Below, one piece after another: positions 23,945 through 35,902 of a stretch of 64,000 nt of DNA; position 1 is the stretch's first letter, and each line of letters opens with the position of its first letter. Position numbers and translations under genes: made by a program. The DNA is from Benincasa hispida. Lineage: Eukaryota; Streptophyta; Magnoliopsida; Cucurbitales; Cucurbitaceae. The notes under the pieces were generated by a model, which worked only from the letters and a program-made list of their open reading frames with translations, searched no databases and was not told where the DNA came from. The stretch spans positions 9,755,305-9,819,304 of the forward strand of contig NC_052359.1 in NCBI RefSeq assembly GCF_009727055.1, given 5' to 3'.

Positions 23945-25977
23945 TTAAAATCGTTGCTGAAAAAACGAATAAACTTTTATAAGACTTTGAAAAAACTACA
24001 TTTTTAACCAATTAGTTTTAGCAAAATAGATTCCAAGTACCCTAAGTGATAAGACTTCTATTTTGCAATGATGCCCAAGTGAGGCAGGACAAATGTCACC
24101 GGTGGGGTGATCAGATGTTCCTTCATTGAGATGAGACATTCTCAACTATTAGGCAGAACCAACTCTTGGAACTGAACCTAACAGCCACCATTTGTTCGGT
24201 CAAGAACTGTTAACCCTTAACAATTCCGCGTAACGTAAGTGTAACCCTTCATTTTTGGCCCCAGAGTCCCGCCCTAATGCGTTCACCATAGGGAAAAAGC
24301 ATATTAGGATAAGAGACTAAGTAAACTTATCCTCTTATAGGAGATGAAATAAAGAAACACGCAAAACAACAATCCTATAAGGGGACACTCCCAGGGTGCC
24401 TTGAGGCGATGTGCAGAAACTTTATTTAATCCAACGAGAGAGACCGTGGAATATGTTGTCCACTTCCCGCTCCCACTTACTATGAACATTCTCTCCATCC
24501 ACCTTAATATTGACCTATCCAAACACCATCCTTTAAGGGGACACTCCTAGAGTGTCAGAGGCCGAGGATAGATCTCACAGTGTGGACTATGAGGGAGAAA
24601 CGCGAAAGGTTTAAATGAAGCATCAAATGCCCTAAGTACCTCCCACTGAATGTTCTACCTAGGGGTTTATTAACCTAGAAAATTCGGCTACTGATTATAA
24701 TCTAAGTTATTTATTAAGATTGCACAAAAACAACTTTTGTCTTTGAAATAAAAACAAGTTCAAGTAGTCACATTAAACTCTTTAATGGGATGCCCTTAAC
24801 TTGCATGCATGCATCAAATCTATCTAATTCACCTTTCCAGGTAGGTTCCCAAGTAGGGGTGTTCCGTTGCCGTCATCATAAATACTCCAGCCTAGACAGA
24901 ACCCGCCTTAGACAAAAGGTCCCTTATAGATAGATTTGCTACACTTTAACCTTTTACTAATTATTTTAGTTTTAATTTCATTTTATAACCTTTATAAAAT
25001 AAACAACTAAAACACACATACCACATAATGAAGTATTTATAACGCTTATAAATATTATGCTAAAAATGCATACATTAATATAACCCTTATATTATATGAT
25101 GCATGAGCATGCACTTACGTAATTTAAATCATGCTTCACTAAATCATAATACTTATAATAAAGAGAATGTGCATGACTAATGCATAACCTAAGGTGGGAT
25201 TTAGCTATATGTGCATACCATATGACATAAAAAAAAACATACATCGTATGTATAAAACCATGATTAATGGACCGGGATGAACCAACACAAAACCGAAATG
25301 AAAAACTATCTATTACATTATTCCACCAAGCAAACCAGTTCACAAGCGAACTGGGCCTTGAACCACTTGGCGAAGCTCCCATCGTTCAGTAAATACCTCC
25401 AGGTAAACGATCGTGTAGCACACACTAAACGATAGCGCAAAAGCTAAACGATCGCATAGACAACAATGAGGCCGTGAAGCCTGATCTTATAGACGATTGT
25501 TTAGCACGCGAAAGGTAAACGATTTACCACGCATTTACTCCGTGATCGTATAGTTAGAAACTAAGCGATGAGGCTTGCTAAGTTATACGATCGTGTAGTG
25601 AGCGCTCGTGTGAAATGACAGTCGAGCATCCGATATTCAGCGATCATCTACCTCATTGTCTACCCGACACGACCAACGCATGACCGTCTTCTTCCTCGGA
25701 GAACAGCAACCCTTGCTTCGAACTTCATCACGAATGACTCAAGACTCAAACTAACTTTGAAATTACAGACTCGATAGCAATTAATTGTGCCCAAAAACGT
25801 AGGGGCCTATACAATTAACTGGAGAATTCAACAAATCGAGGTAACATCCAAGAAAACTCCATTAATCCACACAACCATAAACATATTAACAATTAAAACA
25901 GAGAGTAGACATGTTGCACCCACCGAGAATGTAAATGCAATTCTTTTGCAGCAATGAATTGGAATATCAGAAACCTG
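23945..25977 (-). other. Long untranslated leader of element B
   Basis: Two kilobases lie between the primer-binding site and the gag ATG, with no coding capacity recognised. A CGATCG-rich segment at 25380-25680 repeats the motif found in the LTRs. The rest is unique to this element within the window, with only general resemblance to the leader of element C. Confidence 0.65.
25380..25680. repeat. CGATCG palindrome array in the leader of B
   Basis: Units such as 'gtaaacgatcgtgtag', 'ctaaacgatagcg', 'ctaaacgatcgcatag' and 'ttatacgatcgtgtag' recur in the leader, near the primer-binding site end. The units match those in both LTRs but the order differs, so this is not simply an LTR fragment. Confidence 0.7.
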
Positions 25978-25990
25978 GCTCTAATACCAA
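25978..25990 (-). other. Primer-binding site of element B
   Basis: The minus strand reads TTGGTATTAGAGC next to the 5' LTR. It is complementary to the 3' end of initiator tRNA-Met apart from one C-to-T change from the usual TGGTATCAGAGC. Confidence 0.85.
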
Positions 25991-25991
25991 T

Positions 25992-28125
25992 TGAAGGAAC
26001 TTTTATTTAAGAGTACCTATGAGCGGAAGTGGATCTTTCCAATTCATTATAACATAATTTCCACATATACATTCAAACATACTAATATGCATTCATAATG
26101 CTAAATTATTAACATGCTCAAAGGAACAATAAATAAGAGATCGAGAGATCAAACAGTTGAAGACTTATTCTTCACAACAAATCTCGCTTTTGATGAAATG
26201 GTAAGCAATCGCGTAGCAAACCCTAATCATCTACCTTGAACAGTCTCCACACCAACAGAAGGAAACGGGGATGACACCACTACTCAAAGCCCTCAGTATT
26301 CTTGGAGTGAGAATCCAAAGGGTGGGCTTTGTTCGGATTTGGTAGAGGGAAGGAAAAAGGAAGATCGTATACAACAATCAAGCAAGTGGGAGATAGGCTC
26401 GTCTATCGTATAGGCAAAATGCTTGATCGTTTAGGTGAAGTATACGATCGTGTAGGAAAAGATAAGCGATCGTTTAAACGATTGTGTAAGAAAAGCTAAG
26501 CGATTGTCTATACGACCATTTAGTAAATATCGGGCGCTAAACGATCGCTTAAGAAAAGGTAAATGATCGTTTAGTAAATAGCACGTGCAGGTGTAAGCGA
26601 TCGCTTAGCCCTATCATATAGAAAAGTGATCGTTCAAGCACTATTGTATAGGCACAGGTTTTGCTAAGCGATGACACTCTTCAACACAATGTCTGCACAT
26701 CCAATGCTTAACACACTGAGAGCTATTTAAGTGTCTCAAAGAGATTCTTCAACTTACTCATCCGTTATGAAATCAGAAGAGAGGCTGACTTATTATCCCT
26801 TTAACTGTCTAATTAATAGACAATGAATATAATCACATTATATTCATAATCTATGGGTTAATATCATATATTAATCATAGTATTTTTCCTCCACTAGATA
26901 TAAATCACATTTATATCTCATTTCCTCCAAATTAATGTATCTCATATATAAAGTTAATTATATCATATTAACTAGTTCAATTATATCATATATAATCGAA
27001 CTCCCTCTTGTCAATTTGAATATTTCAAATTGACTGAAAAACTGATTCTTAACTTGTACCCAAGCTATCAAGGGACCTGATGAACCTATGGCTCAAAGCT
27101 TCAACAGTACATGGATAACTGACTAAACTCTTTAGCCACGATACCCACCACCTGTTAACTGCCAGGCATTCCACTAAAGACCAACAGTTGAACTTTTCTT
27201 ACCATAGATATATTTCTATGTCCATTCGATATAACCAATCATCAGTACGATGACCCTTCACAGATGCTCGTAAGTACAGTTGACCAATTTACCGTTTTGT
27301 CCCTGTAGTTACATCTTACTCCTTAAATACCACATATCCTTCTAATGAACAATACAACATAGTCCTACTATGTGTGAACACCTCTTGGGCCATGAGAAGG
27401 TGTGTGGCGCCACATTGTTCAAGCCCCAGGGTCATCCCTTAAGAGAGTAATCTATCTACTTATCCCTGCTTCGGGGAAGAAGTGAACTTCATCTTGTGAA
27501 GCTGAGTTCCCAAACTCCCAAATCAGATGAATCCTCAAAGTGGTAGGTTTGAGTTGGCGCTCTGTCTACTCGCACCTATGCAAATCAAAGGACCGCCCTC
27601 AATGGCAGGAGTTCCCAACTCACTCAGGATTGAGATCATGTTACCTATGGTCATCCTAGTGAAGTGAAATCTCTGTCATGAACGGAGTTATATGACGAGA
27701 CGTTAACGCTTCGAGGTCAGTTCTTATACAAACGTTTTGTATAGGACGCCCCCGCTCGCATGTCCCCTACATGAATGATCAGGATCAGACCATTTGTGAC
27801 AAGTCACAACACTTATAACTATTCCTCAAAACGGGCTACATTCGTAGTGTTACCAGGATAAGGTTTCTCTCCTATATCTATATACTATAGACCATTTTGG
27901 TTGTCATTTAAGACATAGTCCACTTGTATGTCACTACATACATGCTTAAGTTACATAAAGACAACTAGGGATATTTAGTTTATTGGTTTGTGGTAAAATA
28001 AAAAAAATCTAAATGTGGAAAGTTAAGAAGTGAAGTAAATATCATATGTATTATACATCACAAGCATTCGTACAAAATTATTTACAAACTACAGGACACG
28101 AGACTTTAAGGCATAAACCTCAACA
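25992..28125 (-). repeat. 5' LTR of element B
   Basis: The 2134-base LTR runs from TGAAGGAACTTTT to AAACCTCAACA. It matches the 3' LTR along its whole length, with the palindrome array at about 26370-26690. By eye, roughly nine of ten positions agree in the first 200 bases. Confidence 0.9.
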
Positions 28126-29079
28126 GTTCTATCATATAGTTCTGTAATGATGAATTTAAAAACTCTCCACCTCGATCATATCGAAGTGTTTTAATCGTTC
28201 TATTTAATGCGTTTTCAACATCGGCATTGAATCCTTTGAAATTTTCAAAAGACTCAGACTTCTGTTGCATTAAATAAACGTACCTATACCTTGAATAATC
28301 ATCAGTGAAAGTGATGAAACTTTCATAACCTCTCCTGGCTCTTACATTCATCGGACCACAAAGGTTTGAATGCACTAGCTCTAAAGGCCTTTTAATCATT
28401 TGACCTTCAGGGCATGACTCACACATAGGTAAAGAATTTTCTTCTAACTTGCTTAGAAGTCCATTCTTCACCAATATCTCAATCTTATTGAGATTAATAT
28501 ACCCTAATTTTAGATGCCAAAATTGGACATTTTCTTTAGGAGAAATTTTAAGTCGCTTATTTTGAGTTATGACAGTTTTAAACATCTCTATGTTATGGAG
28601 GGCGTTTGTTGCTAATGACCTTAGGACATACAAATTACTTTCCAATTGTGCAGAACTAAGTTCATATTTAATCAACACCATTCTTTGTAATAAACACTTT
28701 ATTAAAAGAGAAAAAGTTGATATTTACATTTAAGCAAACACTTTATAGAAACTAAGTTCATCTTTAAATTGGGAACTACATATACATCATTCAGAATGAG
28801 AAATTTGTTCTGTAAAGTCAATTAAGACCTCCCACTACCACAGCTGAGACAATGTGTCCGGTTCTAACTCCATCCTCATCTCACAGAATAAGCAGTCGCC
28901 AGGAACTAATTCCCTGAAATGAAGAACAAACATGGTTAGTGGCCCCAGAGTCAATAATCTAGGCACAATCATCATTCTCCACTAAACAAGTTTTCAAGAC
29001 TAGTAAATCACATTTATCTTGTTTGACCTTCTTCTTTTCTACCAAATACCTGGGGCAGTTCCTCTTCTAGTGCCCATCC
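28126..29079 (-). pseudogene. Copia element A, 5' part of pol and end of gag: integrase core, protease, zinc knuckle
   Basis: The open stretch ending at 28681 holds the pre-integrase zinc domain (WHLKLGYINLNKI, with the second His changed to Tyr; CESC at residues 87-90) and the integrase core. The first catalytic acid, expected in HSDLCGP, reads HSNLCGP (residues 104-106), an Asp-to-Asn loss. The second, in LRYDRGGEF, is kept. Beyond 28690 the protease and zinc-knuckle region continues in broken frames to about 29079, where homology stops inside the knuckle. The gag start, leader and 5' LTR of A are absent. Confidence 0.85.
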
Positions 29080-29993
29080 TTAACACACAGCCCAAAACCT
29101 ATATGTGTGCTAAAGTGGGTTCCAAAGATCGTCATGTATACATAAATAATGAATTCCGCCCTAGATACCTTCATCTTTTTGAGTACCAGAGTCCCAGATA
29201 CCTTCAACTCCTTGAGTATCAGGAATTAGGGTACATGAAATGTTCCTTTGCAAATCATATTTTGAAAATAAATTCATTGGGCATTCCTTAAACAACTTAG
29301 CGTTGAAATGGATAAACATAAACATGATACTTTAAATAACACATTAAGAATGCCTATTGAAATCATGCTTGAAACATGTCATTTAAAAGATAGCACATTA
29401 AGCTCTTTAAGAGAAACCCATACTTTAACATAGCTCGAAAACCTTGAGGCATAAAGCTCATATAGAAGAAATTCATGACCAAACATTCTTTAAAAAACAT
29501 TGACACATATAGCTTATAAGAGAGAAACTTATGCTTTTAGCATACTTAGGAAACATGGAAGCATATAGCTCACAAATCTTTTTTGTAGAAGAGTTAACTT
29601 ATTTCAAATAAAAATATTAAATGAAAGCATTTAGGTAAAACATATTAAATCATTTGTCACTCACTGTTACTAGTTAGTTCCCAAAGGAATTATAGGCTCT
29701 TCTAACCTCTATTTGGCTTGTAAAGTAAATTAATAACCCTTGGTTAATACTTTAGTTCACGTTTGAGCTGCATAACTTCAACTAAAACATTCTTGAACCC
29801 TATTTAAATCCAAATTTTCCTTAGCTTAGGGTTTTAACTTCTTTAATCCTAAGTTATTTAAAATATCCTAAAATTAGCTTAAGACACAAATTTATGCAAT
29901 TTAAGGCCAAAATATTCCAAAAACATCCAAATGGCCCTAGGAATTGTTACAAACTTCAAATAACTCAAATTAAGGCCAATGGACTTCAAAAAT
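29080..29993 (-). mobile_element. Fragment of Ty3/Gypsy LTR (G-related)
   Basis: From about 29080 to 29360 this region matches 50408-50665, which lies in the 5' LTR of the Gypsy element, through blocks such as 'tatatgtgtgcta', 'atcgtcatgtataca' and 'caaatcatattttga'. Each copy has a short internal duplication of 'agataccttcatctccttgagta'. The remainder (29360-29993) is AT-rich and has no partner in the window. Confidence 0.55.
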
Positions 29994-30677
29994 AGTGGTT
30001 GGAGCATGACTGAGAGTGGGATGGGCAGCAAACCATGTAAACCTTTCTACTATCACCCATATGCCATCAAATCCACTAGAAGTCTTGGGTAGTCCAAACA
30101 AAAAATCCATCATCACGTATTCCCATTTTCACTCAAGCACCAGAAGTGGATTTAGGAGTCCTGCTGGTCTTTTCCGCTTTGACTTAACATGTTGATAAAT
30201 CAAACATTTATCTACAAACTCCGTTATATCATGCTTCATTCCTGGCTACCAATAAAAATTCTTCAAAGTCCTATGCATCTTAGTGCCCCCTGGATGCAAA
30301 GCATAAGCTGAACTATGGGCCTTTTCCAGGATAGCATTCTTCAGAGCTATGTTATTTGAAACACATAACCCGTTTTCCTTTATTAGTGCTCGTCATGTCT
30401 CAACACATAGTTTTCTCTTTTCTTCAAACTTACTTCTTTAGCTAGCTTCCTAAGAGTTAGGTCCCCTGGTTGTTCTTTGATAATATCATCTACTAAGGTA
30501 GGCCTCACCTGAAAATGAGTAAGTAAACCTCCTAAGTTCCCTACCGTCGAAACAACATTAGAATTCTCTAGTTCTTTTAGTAGTAACCCTTTCATGGTAC
30601 TAAGGGAAACTTTAAGATGTCTTGACTTCTTGCTTAGTGCATCTATTACTACATTGGCTTTCCCAGGATGATATTCT
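29994..30677 (-). pseudogene. Gypsy element G: integrase start and RNase H end
   Basis: On the minus strand the end of RNase H/linker (HPGKANVVIDA, split at 30678) is followed by the linker (open stretch 30595-30383), the integrase zinc-binding region and the start of the integrase core with KWEYVMMDFLFGLPKTSSG at about 30147-30091. The integrase then breaks off near 29994, losing the later catalytic residues and everything downstream. The motifs are those of plant Ty3/Gypsy elements. Stops interrupt the frame. Confidence 0.75.
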
Positions 30678-32435
30678 TATTGGATTTGATGCCCTAAATC
30701 TCATGGGTCCTATAGTTTGTAATTATAATGTACAACCGATTAATTTATTTAATAAAATATGAGATATTTTATTCGACATTTAGTAGCATTAACCCATAAA
30801 CCAATAAACTAACACCCAAGGTTATCTTTTGTAGCTTAAACATGTATGTAGAGACATACAGATGGATCATATTTAAGTGATAACCTAAATTGTCTGTAGT
30901 AGATGGATAAGGCTGGATATCTTATTTTGGTGACACTACGAATACGACCTGCTTTTTAGATGTTACAATTGTTGTAAAGTTCTACAAATGATATGATCCT
31001 GATTATTCATGTAGAGACATGTGAGCGAAGGTGTTCTATACAAAAGGATTTATATAAAACTGGACCACAAATTGAATAGTCTCATTATATAACGCCATTA
31101 ATAGTAGAGACTTACATTTCACTAGGATGACCCTAGGTGACATGACCTGAATCCTGAGTGAGTTGTGAACTTCTGCTCATGAAGGCGATCTTTTGATTTG
31201 TATGGATGAGAGTGGCCAAATCGCTGAGTCAATAAGCCTACTATTTTGGGGATTCATCTGATTGGGGAGCTGGGAAGATAGCTACACAAGAGGGAATTCA
31301 CTCATTCCTTAATGTTCTAGATAAGTAGCTAATTTCGGGGCTTGAAGAATATGGTGCCACACTATCTCTTAGCCTGAGAGGGGTTTTGTCATAGTTGGAC
31401 TATGAATTATTGTTTATTGGAGGGATCAATGGTACTTAAGGAGATAGATGTAACTACAAGAGCAAAATGATAATTTTGGCCCAGTTGTACTTACGAGCAA
31501 TTTGTGAAGGGTCATCGCACTATTGATTGGTTATATCCAATGAACACAGAAATATATCTGTAGTACGAAGAGTGCAACTGTCGGTCTTTAGTGGAGTGAC
31601 CGACAGTTAATGGATGTTGGATAATTTAATTAAAGAAATTTAATTAATTATCAGAGTACCACCAGAGCTTCAATTTACAGGTTCATAAGGTCCCCTCTGT
31701 AGTTAAACAAAGACTATTGAGAATTTAATTTAATTTTGGATTAATTTGAATTGTTCAAATTAATTGAGAGAATTAATTATATATGATATAATTAATTTAA
31801 ATTAACTATATGTGATATAATTAATATAATATATTGGATACATTATAATATAAAGCTTATTTGAGAAAAAAATATATTTGAGTATGATTTAAATATTAAT
31901 TATGTGAATTGGATTCATAAAATTAAATTTAATGTAGATTTGATTTATATTAAATACCATGATTGATTGAGAGAATTAAAACTATAGATTATATTATATT
32001 TGATATAGTATAAACTATAGGTTATGTGCTATATTAACATATGGTTTTATATATATAATAAGTTAGTTATTATATATATGTTTTATTTATTAAATTAAAT
32101 TTATTTAAAATTTAATTTTAATTTTAAGGAGGGAGTTGTAACCCACTCCTCCTTAATTCTCTCTTCAATCGTTCGTGGAAAGGGGAGATGGGGGTTTTGA
32201 TGTATTTCATCTTATTCACAGAAGAGAATATGGTGAGAATGTCTGTGTGTGAATTTTATTCCCCAACGCAATTTTTCCCAGAAAAAGTCTTTCCCTCTAA
32301 AAAATTATCTCTCTCTTCCAAAAGAAGCAGAGCCCACACTTCTTGCTAATTCGCTACCCAAAAGAGAATACAAAAGGCTCCGTTTGGTGGTGTCCTCATT
32401 GAATTCTTTGTGACCTGTTCGAGGGAATACGTGAA
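30678..32435 (+). mobile_element. Solo Copia LTR D, first part
   Basis: The LTR starts TATTGGATTTGATGCCC, where TG is expected. It is preceded by ATTCT (30673-30677), which recurs at 42430-42434 right after the LTR end CCTTCA, giving a perfect five-base target duplication. With only one LTR between the duplications this is a solo LTR, left by recombination between the two LTRs of a former element. Its total length without the insertion is about 1.93 kb. It lies in the RNase H region of Gypsy element G, in the opposite orientation. Element C interrupts it at 32436. Confidence 0.85.
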
Positions 32436-34274
32436 TGATGGAACACGAGACATATGCAGCGGAATAAGAATCTAATTACACTCTAATTGCCTCTAATTAA
32501 AAGGAAATTAGCATGCAAATGTAAAAAACAGTAAACTAAAAGGGATAGTGTACAACCTTTGTAGCTCCTGAAAAATGCTTTTTCTCGCTGAATCTCGATC
32601 TGAACTCTACTGGACCACCACTAGAGTTTCCTTGCTATTCTCTGGACTTAGAACCGGGTTGTGTGTCCCGGTGAATGAAGGAATGAAAAGAGAAGAAAGG
32701 GAGGTTCAAGGTTAATGTGAGAAAAAGGGAGTTTAGGTGAGAATTTGGAAACCAAAAATATAGAAAATTCAGCTTGCTAAAAAGAAAATTTATCTAAAAA
32801 AAAAAATTCTTTTTTATAAAACAATTACATGCATCTAATGCATGTAAAAGCTCACCAAAAATCAACTCCTCACAAAGCACTAAACCAAAGTGGGCTATAT
32901 GTCATTCTATAATGTTTACACATGGTCCACTTAAGTTAGTGGGATTATCCAACAAAAATGTTGGATAATTTCACTAACTCTAGTCAAGGGCAAAATGGTC
33001 TTTTTCAATTTGGTCAAAGTCAAACTTTGACTTTCCCTAACGAAAATGTCAACCCTTTGACTTTTTACAGTTTTGACCCTCTTGACTAATTTTGACTTCC
33101 CGAATATGAATCCGCATTCATATTTTCAAAATTCAAATCACATTTGAATATAGAACGCCATACAAAAAACCGATAGCGATATTGCATATACTTGTCGGTT
33201 TTAATCCCTTTTCCTAATTCGAACAATTCGAATTAATCCAACATACTGTTCTAAGTTTAATTCATATGAGCTAGCTGAGGGACCTAATGGACCTACAGAT
33301 CATGGGCTTCAACAACCCGAGATTAACCGGTAAAACTCTATAACCTAATTAATCAACATTTATTAACTAACGGGTCATTCCACTAAAGTCCCGTAGTTGC
33401 ACTCCCCTCACTGTAGATATATTTCTGTCCATATGATATAACCATAACTAGTAAGTCAATCTTTCACAGGTTGTTCGTGGTCTTGGCTGGGTCAAAATAC
33501 CATTTTTACCTCGAGAACACTTCTTGTTCCTTCAGTCCCACTAAACCTCTAAAGAACAATTGATTTGTGATCCAACCAACAAATCGAGTCCCTCTCAGCA
33601 TAGTGGGAGGGTAGGGCCCCTTGTTCTAATTCCGAAGTCAGCACTTAAGGGAACAACCTATCTACTACCACTAGAGACGGGTAGGAGTGAAGTCTGTCTT
33701 GCACCTTATGTCCCCAACTGTTTACCCGCTTTTACCCCTGAAATGGGAGGCTTATTGAGGCAGCATTGTTGAGCTGCTCTCACCCATGCAGATCTAAGGA
33801 TAATCTCGAATAAACAGAAGTTCATAGTTAGCTCAGGATTGAGATCGAGTTACCTAGGTCATCAAATTTGAATTAGTTAGTTTTATACAGTTAACGATGT
33901 TATAAAGAAAAAGTGACTAAATCGTGGTCCAGTCTTATACAAACTCATTGCATAGGATGCCCTCACTCACATATCTCTATATGAACGATTTAGGATCACA
34001 TCGTTTGTACTAACTACAAAGTAAGCCACATCCATAGTGTCCCCAGAACAAGACACCCAACCTTATCCCTATATTATAGACCATTTTAGGCTATATACTC
34101 AAACTTGATCCATGTTTTATGTCATCACATAAAGTTCAAGTCTACATTAAATAGCCTCAGGACCTTAGTTTATTGGATTCAAGATTACAATTTCAATAAC
34201 AATTTTATCGAAAAACAAAACAGGATATGTTTATCAATTTACAAACTACGAGTTTTATGACATAAAATCTAACA
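32436..34274 (-). repeat. 3' LTR of element C
   Basis: The 1839-base LTR runs from TGATGGAACACG to AAATCTAACA. It is colinear with the 5' LTR at 40394-42256 with scattered substitutions and small indels. Confidence 0.92.
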
Positions 34275-34285
34275 AACTCCCACTT
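34275..34285 (-). other. Polypurine tract of element C
   Basis: The minus strand reads AAGTGGGAGTT immediately before the 3' LTR. Confidence 0.8.
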
Positions 34286-34413
34286 AGACTAAAACTCCTA
34301 GTGGAATATCACATAGTTAAATTTAAGTGAGGAAAAGAGACATATGAGTACAATAAACATAAGAATACAATAAACTAGGGCATATACCCAAAAGTTCTCC
34401 CACTTGTCCTAGT

Positions 34414-35900
34414 TTACAAACTTCGTAGACCTAGACTCTGTAGGTGACCTTCAAACATTTTAGCCGTGAGGACCTTTGTAAAAGGATCAACAATGTTTTG
34501 CTCAGAAGATATCTTGGTCACTACAACGTCTCCACGATGTACAATTTCCCGGATAAGATGGTATTTGCATTCAATATACTTGCCATGCTTATGGCTTTTT
34601 GGTTCTCTTGAATTTGCAACTGCACCACTATTATCACAATATAGGGTGATAGGCAGATGCATATTTGGAACGACTTTCAAATCTGTCAAGAATTTCTTCA
34701 ACCATACTGCTTCCTTTGCTGCTTCACATGTAGCTACGTATTCAACTTCGATTGTGGAGTATGCAATATAGTTTTGCTTCACACTTCTCCACACTACTGC
34801 TCCTCCATTCAGAATGAACCCTGATCCCAATGTAGATTTTCTTACATCTTTATCGGTTTGAAAATCATAGTCAGTGTATCGAGTAAGGATCAAATCCTTA
34901 GTACCATACACGAGCATGTAGTTCATCGTTCTCCTATGATACTTGAGGATATTTTTAACGGCAGTCCAATGATCATATCCAGGATTGGACTGATACCTAC
35001 TGACTATCCCTACTACGTAGCATATGTCAGGTCTAGTACATAACATTACATACATCAGGCTCTCTATTGCAGAAGCATAGGGAATGCATCTCATATCCTC
35101 AACCTCTTGAGGTGTCTTAGGACATTGATCCTTTGACAAATGAATTCCATATCTGTAAGGTAAAATACATCTTTTGGAATTCTGCATCTTATACCTAGAC
35201 AACATTTTGTCTATATATGTTGCTTGAGACATGGCTAGTGTTCTGTTCTTGCTGTTCCGAATAATCTGAATCCCGAGAACATATTGCACATTTCCTAAAT
35301 CTTTCATTTGGAACTGCGTTGCTAGCCATTTCTTGATGTCAGTTAGGTAACCTACTTCATTCCTAATGAGTAGAATATCCTCAACATATAAAACTAAGAA
35401 TGCTATAGTAGAATTGATGATCTTCTTGTAAAGCCATAAGATTTGATCGCGTATCAAATCTTATATTCCAAGATCTAGAAGCTTGTTTCAACCCATAAAT
35501 GGATTTTTGAAGCTTACAAACCTTTTGTTCTTGACCCTGTGCAATAAACCCCTTTGGTTGAGCCATTTAGAAAGGCTGTCTTGACATCCATTTGCCAAAT
35601 TTCATAGTCATAAAAGGTGGTAATGGATAAGAGTATTCTAATTGACTTAAGCATGGCAATGGGAGAGAAAGTTTCTTCATAGTCCACTCCCTCTCTATGG
35701 GTATAACCTTTTGCCACAAGTCGAGCCTTAAAAGTTTTACTTTACTGGCTTGGTCTCATTTTCTCTTGTAGATCCACTTACAACCAATTGGTTTTACATC
35801 ATTTGGTTGACCTACAAGTTTCCAGACATAATTGAAGTACATAGACTCCATTTCGAGGTCCATGGCTTTGACCCACTGATCATGGTCCACATATTTCATC
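34414..35900 (-). pseudogene. Copia element C reverse transcriptase and RNase H
   Basis: The 347-residue open stretch 35457-34414 covers the second half of reverse transcriptase and the complete RNase H. The polymerase site that should read YVDD is YVED (residues 24-27), a change of a metal-binding Asp to Glu. RNase H keeps its acidic positions (TDYDF, EVEYVA, LYCDNSGA) and ends LQSLGLRSL close to the 3' LTR, the usual Copia C-terminus. The N-terminal RT half is in other frames (35717-35514 with [16 protein letters not shown]; 35566-35381 with [18 protein letters not shown]), so at least two frameshifts separate it. Confidence 0.88.
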
Positions 35901-35902
35901 GC

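Larger units (their letters stand above)
18399..28125 (-). mobile_element. Complete but defective Copia retrotransposon B, inserted in element A
   Basis: This 9727-base minus-oriented element has two LTRs (18399-20522 and 25992-28125), a polypurine tract, a tRNA-Met-type primer site, a long leader and gag-pol remnants. The flanking five bases are GTTCA (18394-18398) and GTTCT (28126-28130), a target duplication with one change. Removing B and one copy of the duplication brings the two halves of the element A integrase into register. The related element C carries an uninterrupted 'gttctatcatatag' at the same integrase position (about 36575). The LTRs differ by scattered, mostly transition, changes. 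Confidence 0.9.
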
